This document shows, piece after piece, positions 47,656-57,796 of a stretch of DNA of 64,000 nt (within the stretch, counting starts at the first letter, position 1; each line of letters starts with the position of its first letter). A program made the translations under genes and the position numbers. Location: assembly GCA_032622095.1 (NCBI GenBank), contig CP136061.1:136675587-136739586 (forward strand), given 5' to 3'. The notes below the pieces were generated by a model. That model searched no databases and was not told where the DNA came from. It saw only the letters and a program-made list of their open reading frames with translations. This DNA is from Siphonodentalium dalli. Its lineage: Eukaryota > Mollusca > Scaphopoda > Gadilida > Siphonodentaliidae.

Positions 47656-47804
47656 ATAGAGAGTAATCAAGTGGTTCTGAGAATTACATTAAATAATTCA
47701 CGAGAGGCGAGAGACATCGGTAAGAAAGCTTTCTTACTCAAACGTCTCTCGCCTCGAGTGAATTATTTAACATAATTCTCGAAACTAATTGATTACTCTA
47801 TATA
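47656..47804. repeat. Hairpin with GAGGCGAGAGAC stem
   Basis: AGAGTAATCAAGTGGTTCTG pairs with AACTAATTGATTACTCT, then AATTATTTAA, then GAGGCGAGAGAC with GTCTCTCGCCTC around AAGAAAGCTTTCTT. Confidence 0.8.
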
Positions 47805-48284
47805 TTACACTTCTGCATCAATTTGGTTCGCCAAATATGATTAAAACACACAGAATTAATGCATGAAAGTCCTGATGTGGAGAAAGATCAACCATCGAAA
47901 ATTCAGTCTAGATCAGTAAGTGACGTAACGTCAATGACGTCATGGGAAATGACATAATTCACTAGTGACATTACCATTTTTAATTAACAGCATTTTCAAT
48001 GGAAATCGCGCATAGGAGTGTAATAAATAGTATTAATTATTACACGCTTGTTCCTAGAAGTACAGTGTTATTGCCGTTCCATATTCACAAATCCGTATGC
48101 AACGTACGTTCCATACGCATCTCGTTGATGTAAAATGACGTACATGACGTTCGCATCAACCACGAAACTGGAACTATTTAAATAAAAGAATCATCACACA
48201 TGACAAACACGCCCTGTATGAGCCTAAATAAACCTTCTAATCCTGTATGTTTAATGCACGGATTCTAGGATGCGAAGCGTGTAA

Positions 48285-48450
48285 TAAACACAGAATGACA
48301 CGATGTGTAAATGGGTTTGTCGATACGGCACTCGTACTGTCGCGGAAGGATAGAACTCGAGGCGCAAGCGCCTCTCGTTCTATCCTTACACGTCAGCACT
48401 CGTGCCGTATTGACAAACCCATTTACACATCGTGTCGTTCTGTGTATTTA
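48285..48450. repeat. Long hairpin with GC-rich apex
   Basis: ACACAGAATGACACGATGTG pairs with CACATCGTGTCGTTCTGTGT; AATGGGTTTGTCGATACGGCA with its complement; apex AGGATAGAACTCGAGGCGC/GCGCCTCTCGTTCTATCCT. A half-copy block GTGCCGTATCGACAAGCCCA is present near 36205. Confidence 0.85.
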
Positions 48451-48535
48451 TTTTGTTTAACTGAACAACTTCACTGGAAATTAATGAATAGGAACCAAGT
48501 AATTACCCATCACTGAATATCCAGTTGTCAAGGGA

Positions 48536-48775
48536 TTAACCCTTTTATGACGGGAGTTGTGCTGGTGCAGCATTAAATATTATGTGCCAGTGCATTCTCT
48601 TATATATGTGAGTCTCCCACAGGGAGCCTCATATATAAGAAAATGAATGGCTTAGAAGATCAATGTAACCATTGTCAGGCCAATGCAATCTCTTATATAT
48701 GCTAGGCTCCCTAAGAGAATGCATTGGAACAGGGTTTTCACAAATTTAATGAAGCTTCAGTCATGGAAGGGTTAA
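48536..48775. mobile_element. TTAA-flanked hairpin MITE (CCCTTYTATGACTGGAGC family)
   Basis: TTAA at 48536-48539 and 48772-48775; ends CCCTTTTATGACGGGAGTT and AGCTTCAGTCATGGAAGGG. 232 bp. Confidence 0.88.
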
Positions 48776-48958
48776 TGTCATGCATTCAGGTGATTATGAC
48801 AAACTCTCACATTGCATGGTCATGGTGGTCCATTAATGGATCAAGCTAACCTCTATTCTAAAGTATTTCCTTAGGAAATCTTTAAATAATCAGAGTTCAA
48901 CAAATGGCCAAAGGTTGTTTATTAAACTTACATGTATTAGGTGAACATTTCCCATCTA

Positions 48959-49421
48959 TTAAAGGTACTCAATCTGATCATATGGTCCCCATACCATCAA
49001 TATACAACAACAACAACATTTCTTCAAAATGTGCTTTAGTTATCCGAATCGATTTATTGCCACAAAATAATGCTAACCACTGTCATCTATGGTATCAAAT
49101 TTCTAAAAAAAATTATTTTCAACATTGTGTTCAACAAAATATGGCCGTATTATCACTAAATTATCACAAAATTTGACCGTATTACTACTTGATTTTAGAG
49201 TTATCCATCTTCATCCGCAATTTTGTCCGAGACCCTCTGTTTGACCCCGTGTTTCTGGGCCACATTATAACACATTTCAAGAAATAACAAACTTCAAAAA
49301 TTGTTATCTGATCACACTGAGCTTTGATGGGTGGGTTCCTTGACTTGAATCAAATATTTTTTACCCCCGAAGCCAAAGAAATAGTAATTTAGGAGCGTCT
49401 GATTGGATTGAGTACTTTTAA
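48959..49421. mobile_element. TTAA-flanked MITE (AGGTACTCAATCCG family)
   Basis: TTAA on both sides (48959-48962, 49418-49421); ends AGGTACTCAATCTGATCA and TGATTGGATTGAGTACTT. 455 bp; the copy with the cleanest target duplication. Confidence 0.9.
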
Positions 49422-50118
49422 TTGGAATCCTTATGCACTTCTGTTATATGTTCACCTGTCTACTATCTGACTATGTTTCCCAACATCCCTACAGTTGAAT
49501 AATAGAACATTCCTGAGTATATTTTTATAACTGAGTGGTATAATCCATTCATTGAACAAAGGGATACTATTACTCTTACATCAGCTTACATGGCAACATT
49601 AAGTTTTTGCACAAAAAATTTATCCAGGAAAGGAAAAAAGAGATATTTGATGCATATTTATTTAAAACCATAATGAAATCATATGACAATAATAACCTTA
49701 ATAGCATGAATTCGTATGATAAGGAAGAATATATCTTACCGCTCTAATTCATAGCAAGTAAAATAGCTAGCATTCCAATGCTATAAAAATGATAAGGAAC
49801 ATAGCGATTAGTTTTTGAAATGATATCGCTTAGAATGTTAAGAATTACATCTCTTCATCTTTGAATATTAAGTCTTTTTTTCTTGGTAAAGGATACACTC
49901 TGGAGAGAAATAAATAAATAGTGAACATAACTCTGTAAAGAATGGATGATGATATCCTTTCGCTCCTATTTGTCTGACAAACTGACATTTCACTAAAAAG
50001 TGATCCAAATCCTATGGTTGGTAGAGTAGTAATAAAAATAAAATACTCAATTACTGAAAAAACATGAGGCCTAAAAAAGCATGTGATTGGGCATTCAAGT
50101 TGGGATATGTAACATGTA

Positions 50119-50224
50119 CAGTAATGCTCTAAGTAATCGACTCCGTAACCACAGCAGAATTATGGGTAACTTTTCAGGATTTAGTCTGCTGTGGTTAAGG
50201 AGTCGATTACTTAGATCATTAATG
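50119..50224. mobile_element. TA-flanked foldback MITE, internally deleted
   Basis: CAGTAATGCTCTAAGTAATC through TCAGGATTTAG, then directly TCTGCTGTGGTTAAGGAG to GATCATTAATG. Both ends remain, the centre is gone. Confidence 0.85.
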
Positions 50225-50226
50225 TA

Positions 50227-50645
50227 GCTGAATAGGTCATGGTTTCTGGCAAAAAGACACCCAGGATCTCTTAAACTGTCAAAAAGACACCCATGATCTC
50301 GTAAACTGTCAAAAAGACACCCAGGATCTCAAAGTCTCGCCAAACAACGGGAATTTTTTTTAGTCGTCTGCTATTAATATTATGATAATTATTTGTTTGT
50401 GATCGGAGTGAAATATCAACGAAATTTAATTCGGCTTTGAGTCTGACTGACAGCGCAATTCCGCATCCTTGATAGTTGGCCCAATATTAATAGCAGACGA
50501 CTAAACAAAATTCCCGTTGTTTGGTGAGACTTTGAGATCCTGGGTGTCTTTTTGACAGTTTAAGAGATCCTGGGTGTCTTTTTGACAGTTTAAGAGATCC
50601 TGGGTGTCTTTTTGCCAGAAACCATGCGACAATGACCTATTCAGC
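50227..50645. repeat. Foldback element with 29-bp-type tandem subrepeats in both arms
   Basis: The arms GCTGAATAGGTCAT and ATGACCTATTCAGC enclose, on each side, three copies of AAAAAGACACCCAKGATCTC (inverted on the right), followed by CTCGCCAAACAACGGGAATT and TAGTCGTCTGCTATTAATAT. The loop is about 100 bp. Confidence 0.85.
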
Positions 50646-51575
50646 GTCACTGTATGCTTTATTCTCTTATCCAAGTTAATACATGTATAACATGTTTATG
50701 AAAAAACAGGCAGTGATATTTTTTGCTTGCAATTCGATGACACTGCAGATATTAACTCTCACATATGAGGGAACATTCTTTCCTTCCATAGACTAAATTA
50801 TTAAAATGTCTTCATGAACCATCTGGGATAATTAGCTTGTATTTGGTACTATGGATAGTTCTTGGGGTGACTGGGATTAAGATTCGTTCAAATGGGGTCA
50901 CTTGGTCAAATATGTGCGGCAGTGGGGTCAATATAACCTTTCCCTCCATAGTAATTCTTAAAATATCTTCTCCAGTCATGTAGTGCAAGGCGAAATATTA
51001 TTTGGTGGGTATATTTCCTAGGTGACTGGGATTCAGATTTATTTATTACGCCCTCTAAGGTGTATTTGCACACTGCGAGGCTGATCTGGCTTTGTACGAG
51101 TAGCTATGGAGCAAATATGATTAAAAATGTACTAGCTATATTGCGTATACTGGTTAGACTTTTTGTGGGATGTGTGTATCTTCGCAAATGTCTCATTGTT
51201 CCAGTATGTAACTTTTATAACTGCGTTAATTTGATATTTAGGTGTGAACAATGGCAGGGCCAATCTTAGATATTTTATTGCGGGAACACATTGTATAATA
51301 TAACAGCTAACATTGCTGATGAAGTATGTCTCAGTTGAAATGTAGACTAAAGGCCATATTATTGCGAAGTATCAGGGTAATCCAATTAGTAGATTTTTGG
51401 TCCGCATTAATTAGATCCTTGTCCTTTTTATACCGAAGACTCATAGGCCTACTGATTCTATTAGTTTGCACAGCCTGCTGAATTTTATAATTAGTGATTG
51501 TTTCTTCTATATTTACACAATTACCATTGTGTGACAACCCGATGTTTATCCAGAAACCCTCACACGAGACCTGTG
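50646..51575. other. Intergenic, nothing recognised
   Basis: Two loosely similar blocks with TGGGGTCA and GTGACTGGGATT near 50865 and 51010. No exon supported. Confidence 0.35.
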
Positions 51576-52055
51576 AGATAAACACGGTGTGACGATTTGC
51601 AGTAGGTCCCTATTTGCGGAAATCACTTTGCGGAGGTCCCCAGAATTCGCGGAGTTCCCCTAAAATGGGCGAAATATGTTGATTTTGATGAGGGAACGGG
51701 TGCGTATATGTCAATTGATACGTATTTTAAACAAATATCGAAACGATCATCATAATAGTGGTTTGTTCTATCAATTATATATGCGCCGAGTTTCACTTGG
51801 TGCAAATCAAACGGCGATAAATATTCACTATATATATCTATATGTCCTCGTATGCCAGAAGGACTGCTTAAATTAATATGTGAATAAGATGAATATTTAT
51901 TAGATGTCATTAAGTCAAGCTAGCGCCTATATATATACACTCCCGGAGATTGCTGCGCGGGTGTCCTGATCTCGAAAATTAAATCGCGGAGGTCCCCTAA
52001 AATGGGCGAAATATGTTGATAGGGACCTACTGCAAATCGTCGCACCCAGATAAAC
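51576..52055. mobile_element. Non-autonomous element with 8-bp target duplication
   Basis: AGATAAAC at 51576-51583 and 52048-52055. Ends GTGTGACGATTTGCAGTAGG and the complement GTGCGACGATTTGCAGTAGG. The block CCTAAAATGGGCGAAATATG occurs twice in direct orientation. hAT-like by duplication length. Confidence 0.75.
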
Positions 52056-52865
52056 AAATACTGAGAGATATGACCAACAGGTCCGCGCCATCTCTGGCAT
52101 TGAATGAAACGAGGTTTGATGGTAGTCCTGTTGAGGCTGGGAGAGCTCAAATAGAACTCGTCACCGAATACCGAATCGAACACACCTATGTGACGTCATA
52201 TCGCGAATTTAGGAGACAAGAAATCGGCGTTATTGTGTTGATTTTCTCAAAAATTGCAACATATTTATTGGTCATGTAGTGATTGATTCTCTGGACAACA
52301 TATTCGGGTGTTTTGTTTGCACTCTTATGACTGCATAAACATCATTTGTTCATCTCTCAGTATTTTATGTTTAGCAAAAAATATCAATTTGTTTTTGTCG
52401 TGTCAAAATTCAGTTGGCTTTTCAAAATTCAACACTTTCACATCACTGCCATGTGCCAGCAGTGTGTAGTTGTCTGAGGTGCACTGATTAGCTGCATCTG
52501 ATTGTTATTTCTCGCACAAGAAAACACAGCAATAAATTTTATCATGTCTTCTGGAGGACAGGATTCAAAACACAAGGTACATGATGTAAAATTATGTAAA
52601 TTGTAATATTATTGCCAATATTGGATGGTCACTAAAAAGTGTACTCCGGCCCCGACTCGGAGAAAATGTGTACTCGGAAGATATATGTTGCATATCTTTT
52701 CTACTTTATGGAAAACAAATTTCTTTTGCTAAATTATATGCTACTATGCCAATTTATTCAATATGTGATAAAAATTTTACCGAAAAAATTACTAACATAC
52801 TTTTTAATAGCATTTTTACTTCGAAAACACACTAAAAAGTGTACTCCAGGAAAAAGTGGGGAGCG

Positions 52866-54103
52866 TAATGCTGGGCGGTATTTCGGTATACCGATTATAA
52901 TCGGTAAGATTGCAATACCGTTACCGTTACCGTCATTCTTTTCCATAATCGGTAAACCTTGAAGACGGTATTATCGCGGTTACATGTCATACAGGCACAT
53001 TACCGAGTATATTGTGGTTTTCCTTTGTCGGGATACAAAGAAATTACTTCGTTTCTATAGGCCTACACCGTATTTCATCGAAATCATAATTAAGAGGTAG
53101 CGAGTTTGTGTCAGGAGACAGCGTTGCTGTAAATTGGGCTGAGGTAGCTACTAGTGTTGCGGATTCTGTTTACCAAGTCATCCGCGAAATTGGCGCGAAT
53201 ATATTTCAAGATTTACGTTGTGTACCCCATGCACGTGCTCATCGACAATTTTAAAATGACTAGTCCGTTTCAATGATTGGCGTGTGCAAGTTTATGCAAC
53301 GCCCTTTATGTGTATTCATCCCATGTTGCATTATCTTTTAGTTGGGAAAAACTGTTCAATCTTCACTCATGTCACTTCTTTCCCCATGTCATTTCCAAAC
53401 AAAATGTATTCCGTCGCTACCTGGGACAAAACCCAGCCCAACATTATATTGCAAGGTATGATTGCATCATTCTGCGCTATTTTTTATCGACCGAATTTAT
53501 GGGGCAGCTCATTATTTCAGGGGTGTTTCGAGTGGGAATAATTGATCACATTCATAAACCGGGATTTAAAAGTATGATTATAATAATTCAATGGGAAGTC
53601 AATAATAGTTCTAGAAGTTAAATACTTTGGAAGTAATACACTTTATTTCCCGGCATTTAATAAAATCATTGTACTTATTCTTAAGTTATTCACACCCGGC
53701 GGAACATTCCAATATCAACATCACAGCACGTGCTCTGCAAGTCGGCACTGTCAGTGGGGGATTGTTTCAAAGCTCTTGGGTGTATCCGGCTTCGCTGAAT
53801 GATGCTTGCATTAAGTTGCATAAATCGCAATTATTACCTGTATTTAAGATCAGCTCATGAATCCATGCTTGCAGATAATGATACATTCATTGTTCATAAT
53901 TTAATAAAACGGAGCGTAAATTTTCTTATTTTATGTAATCTGTAGCGATTAGATTTTCCTCCATAAACAGTTGATCTGTGCACCAAACGAATGCTACTAA
54001 AGAGGGTTTTAAGGGATTAGTTTAAATAATCGGTAATACCGTATACCGCGGTATTATTTTAGGATTACCGCGGTATTTTTATGCTTAAATACCGCCCAGC
54101 ACT
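52866..54103. mobile_element. hAT-like element nested in the second MULE
   Basis: Left TAATGCTGGGCGGTATTTCG and right AAATACCGCCCAGCACT are inverted termini of about 1.2 kb, with further GGTATACCG/CGGTAATACC repeats at both ends. Target duplication is unclear (GGGAGCG versus GGGAGTG). No transposase recognised; a 114-codon frame at 53277-53621 is unremarkable. Confidence 0.65.
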
Positions 54104-54597
54104 GGCCCGGGAGTGGGTCGATTCGGTCCAGGGCTCTTTCGGTCTTCGACTTTTCGGTCCAGGGCTCTTTCGGCCGGGCTTGTTCGGCCCCTATTCAATT
54201 CGGGTAATTAGGTAGTGTGGGTGTTAATTGGACGGAATGTTAATTGCCTTTGATTTGGGACCGGTATTTTGATGACAATGGAGATTTATGTTTGCAATTA
54301 ACGTTTTATTCGCAACAATAGTAATGGGTATACACACATAGTAATTAACACTGCAACAAATTCGAACAATAACGTGAATATATGATGAAAGATATGAACA
54401 TTTATTGATTAAAAACAAGTTAAAACAGTAAATATATACAGTTTACATGATAAAACATCTGGTTATTTAATGATTAAAAACAAGATAAAACATGGAAAAA
54501 TCAGTCAATACATTATTTATTTATAAATATTAAAACATTGCGTAGGTCTTCTTCTTTCTTCTTCTTCTTTCGTAGGTCTTCTTCTTTATTTTCTTCT

Positions 54598-54865
54598 TTA
54601 TTTCTTGGATTGGCCATTCTTGTAGATCGCGTTCACATCCTTCAGGAATTCGGTTGTCTTGATGGTGCCGTCTTTGTATGATACCCATATCGCCACAAGG
54701 TCTCTGTCAATCTTCGTGTACTTCTGCTTTATGTCGGTTTCGAGGTCCCTCGCTGCTACAGCTACCTCGATATGTGCAGCTTCTTTTTGGAGCACTTGGA
54801 TCAGCGGGTAGAAAGACAATCTGCTCCCCTTCATGTTAAGCCGCCTGTGCCAAGCTGTTAAGAAG
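54598..54865 (-). pseudogene. MULE transposase C-terminal fragment
   Basis: After a TTCTTAACAG acceptor-like site the minus strand reads WHRRLNMKGSRLSFYPLIQ, then VLQKEAAHIEVAVAARDLE, ending in stop at 54598. The W-H-R-R-L/F-N then F-Y-x-L-I-x-x-L-Q-K-E pattern is typical of the segment after the catalytic core in FLYWCH-type MULE transposases. The catalytic part is missing. Confidence 0.6.
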
Positions 54866-54980
54866 ACGAAATTTCATTAAATTTGTTTGTACTTTTGTAG
54901 TTCAATAAAAATATGGTTAAGAAGACGAAATTTCATTAAATTTGTTTGTACTTTTGTAGTTCAATAAAAATATGGTGAAG
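54857..54980. repeat. 59-bp tandem duplication
   Basis: Two exact or near-exact copies (54857-54915, 54916-54974) starting GTTAAGAAGACGAAATTTCA, followed by a GAAGAAGAAG remnant of a third. They lie directly upstream, in the sense of the minus strand, of the transposase fragment. Confidence 0.85.
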
Positions 54981-55433
54981 AAGAAGAAGAAATTTTTGGT
55001 TTATATAAATTGATAATAATACTCTTGTTGTGATTGCATGAACAAGTCTCAACTCACCAACTGAGTGATTCTCAACTCAGATCAATCACCGTTTTATCTT
55101 GTCCAAACAAACATGCCAGAAGCCGTTCTGAGTGTAAAAAGGTAGATACAATCTATATAGTAACATATATCTACAACTTTATTATCATCTTTCTCACAGA
55201 CAAATCACAGGTAAGAATATTAAATCAAATCATAAGATCAATATATATAATATAAACTAGAGCAATGCTACCCTTTTATACACTTTAATCAAAATATTTT
55301 TATAATAATAAAATAACATACAAAAGAAAAATATATATAAACATCCAAATATCCTACTGATAAAAACATTTTTAGGTGAGCCCGGCCGAACAAGCCCAGC
55401 CGAAACAGCCCTGGACCGAATCGACCCCGACCC

Positions 55434-55628
55434 AAAAAGTGTACCCGAGCTAAATCTTGAATTTCACGCTTCACTATCCACTTCACAAACATTAAATGTT
55501 GTACAATACAGGTTGTAGAAATATATTGGTGATATGAATTAATTATTTTATGCAGTGAAACATATTCAATTCTCACATTTGTCGTGGTGTCAACAAATGT
55601 CATACTCGGCCCGACGCCGACTCGGGGG
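55434..55628. repeat. Inner part of the left terminal inverted repeat (outer MULE)
   Basis: Complementary to about 57797-57997: AGTGTACCCGAGCTAAATCT, CACTATCCACTTCACAAAC, TGTCGTGGTGTCAACAAATG, CGACGCCGACTCGGGGG. It provides the last codons of the minus-strand frame from 56107. Confidence 0.85.
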
Positions 55629-56215
55629 GGGGGAAGACATATGATATCATGGAACTGTTCTTTTGTTATCTGCATGGCGAAGTTGACTATGTCGCTGCAT
55701 AATTCCTCGTTGTTTACTATTTTGTTACGGTGCGACTGTCTCAGAAATTGTTGGCCGTTTTTAATCCAGATTGAGTCTACATCTTCCACACACTTACTAG
55801 AATCTTCTGGTCCTGTTGTCTGGTCGATTGTTTCTTCCGCTATGACCGAAAGATCGATAACTGTGTTCTTTACAGCACTTCCAAACTTTTGCTTTGATTT
55901 TGCTGCCGAATGTTTTTTTCCTGATTCACTTGTGTCGGGCATCGGCGTTGAACAAAGTGGAGTTGCAATGATAGAATCTGGTGCAGGTTTGACACACCTC
56001 TCAACGTCTTCTTTGTCGCAAGGACGTGGGCGTTTTTTGCCGGCATTCTTGTTTGGTTTCTTTCTGTTATTTCTCGTCAATTGTGTTAGGTTGTATACTT
56101 TCGGCATATTATTGCAGGCCTTCGATTCTGTAAAATGCAGGAGTGTGGTTGGTCACTCGCCTAACCTGAAACCCAGGCGTGTGATTTTGGTGGATATTTC
56201 GGGGGTATAAAATGA
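55629..56215 (-). pseudogene. C-terminal extension frame of the MULE, unknown function
   Basis: From ATG at 56105-56107 (MPKVYNLTQLTRNNRKKPNK) the frame is open into the terminal repeat. A possible upstream piece (56165-56215) joins through a 67-nt intron with donor TTTCAG|GTTAGG and acceptor TTTTACAG. Basic and Ser-rich at first, it then has WIKNGQQFLRQSHRNKI and ELCSDIVNFAMQITKEQF. That last stretch resembles the short 'L-x-D-x-x-I-N-x-A-x-x-L-x-x-x-Q-F' block often attached to invertebrate MULE proteins. Function not known. Confidence 0.5.
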
Positions 56216-56849
56216 CAAACGAAGACTCAAAATTAAATCAATTTTATCACCATTGTGATTCATCTTGTACACATGTATTCTCCACATTGAAGTAATTAAA
56301 ACTCCATTCTCGAATTGCGTCGTAATGCTTCCGTTGGATGTAAGTTGTTATGAAATGCGGTCAGAGACCATGTAACCACGTGAGAGTTTCCTGTTGTGTG
56401 AACTATTTTTAAAAATAATGTTTGATTGCCCCGAACTCAAGTTTCAATTTCTATTCATCTTCACCGCCTATCGGGGCGGCTTCATTTAGAACGCAACACA
56501 ATCATGGTACCAAAATTACGTTGCATTGGTGATGGGGTGCACGGTGGGATTAATTTAAATATGTCATGTTGGTAACAATATCTAGCCGAGAATTACTCAG
56601 ACCTACATACGAATGCGACGACATCGCTAAACGCACCTGACTATAATAATGTTCTAGCGCATGCGCAAAACTTAAAACAATTACTTCCGTCGTATACGGC
56701 ATGTCTGTCAGTCTTCTCCAGCAAACAAGGTTGATCGTTATTATAAACCCTTTTTCAATCGTGCGCCGAATATCGCCGAGGAGTGTGATTAATTACTCGC
56801 CAAGATTTAATTTCAGGCGTGCTATGGTGCGCGAGCGCGATCGCACGCC

Positions 56850-57788
56850 TCATAATCGAATGCCTGTAATATTGTCGTCATCGCACTTCATTCCAACACT
56901 CAACTTGGCAGCCACGATGTGCCAACAAATACCCAAGGCAGGACATACACATTTTTCGTTAGGGAACAATGTCACTGTATATTTATCACCTTTTGGCCCA
57001 TTGACGACAAACGCACCCGCTTGTGGACAACTGAAAACGTTGTTTTGGTCTACTGCGCGTTGGGCGAGAGCATGTTGTGAGGAGATCGGCCTAATGTGTA
57101 CATCGTCTTCAGCATCTGTTGATTCTTCTTCGTCTTCTGAACCGCGCTTTTGTTGTTTTGCTGATATTGTGTGTTTCAGTTGTCCTTTTACGAAGGCGAC
57201 AATATCAGCTGGCTTGATTATATCGTCGGGCATCACAACTGTCTCTGGGTCTCGAATGTGGTGTCTGTGTTGTGGTTTTAGTTCATAGTCCCCGACATAA
57301 CAGAAACCTCTCATCAGTTCAAGCACATGAAACTTTTGTAAGAAATGAAGTGCCAGAACAACCGAGTCCATAGGCACTTGCTTCCAATCTAATAGATCCT
57401 TGTACACATAGTTGAATCCTTCTGATATGTTGTTTGTTATTCCAGAATGATGGTTATATATCCCAAGTTCTTCCAGAACAAACCTACAGCAATGCTCTTG
57501 GATGGACTACTTTATGTTGGCATTGAAATGTTCGAGGAAGGATGCACTCCAGTTGACACTTAATGCTGCTACCATATCGTTAAACTCTTGTTGAGTTTCG
57601 CAACGGAGAAGACTGTCAATATCAGTGCAATAGACAGCCACATCATCACCTTTACCGCCGTGCTTTCGCACCCAAACTTTTATGTCACTCTTTATATGGT
57701 TCCAACAGAAGACGAGCTTTGCGTTTGGAACAAAATTGGATATCGCATTCGAGAAGGCACTTTCTCTGTCCGAAATTCCGAGTACACA
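56850..57788 (-). pseudogene. Decayed MULE transposase (core part and SWIM zinc finger)
   Basis: The minus strand reads CVLGISDRESAFSNAISNF, KLVFCWNHIKSDIKVWVRKH, DDVAVYCTDIDSLL, NWSASFLEHFNANIK, then TAG at 57507-57509, then continues in the same frame with LGIYNHHSGITNNISEGFNY and WKQVPMDSVVLALHFLQKF to a SWIM finger, CVCPALGICWH (C-x-C, C-x-H), and ends near 56850. This is the back half of a MULE transposase. The front half, with the first catalytic Asp residues, is missing at the junction with the terminal repeat. Inactive by both truncation and stop codon. Confidence 0.75.
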
Positions 57789-57796
57789 ATTTCCCC

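Larger units (their letters stand above)
46847..50102. repeat. 3.3 kb inverted repeat with about 440-bp arms
   Basis: The left arm (46847-47575, minus a MITE at 47056-47343) and right arm (49668-50102) are complementary through CCTCATGTTTTTTCAG, CCATAGGATTTGGATCA, CTCCTATTTGTCTGAC-type blocks and ACTTGCTATGAATT. TTAA precedes the left arm (46843-46846), but the matching right site reads ATAT. A frame at 46747-47061 spans the arm and has no recognised features. Confidence 0.75.
52851..55441. mobile_element. Second MULE-like element inserted in the left repeat of the first
   Basis: Bounded by AAAAAGTG at 52851-52858 and 55434-55441; the intact right repeat of the outer element reads straight through AAAAAGTG. 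Inner termini GTCGATTCGGTCCAGGGCTC (54117) and the complement at 55425 form inverted repeats with TTGTTCGGC blocks. It contains a MULE C-terminal fragment (54598-54865) and is itself interrupted near its left end. Confidence 0.7.

Noticed and set aside
53277-53621. 114-codon plus-strand frame inside the nested hAT-like element as a transposase
   Set aside because: No hAT motif seen and the composition is unremarkable.
55584-56210. 208-codon plus-strand frame
   Set aside because: It is antisense to the basic C-terminal MULE frame, which has the more protein-like composition and element context.
56701-57288. 195-codon plus-strand frame
   Set aside because: It is antisense to the SWIM finger and transposase frame, which carries recognisable motifs.
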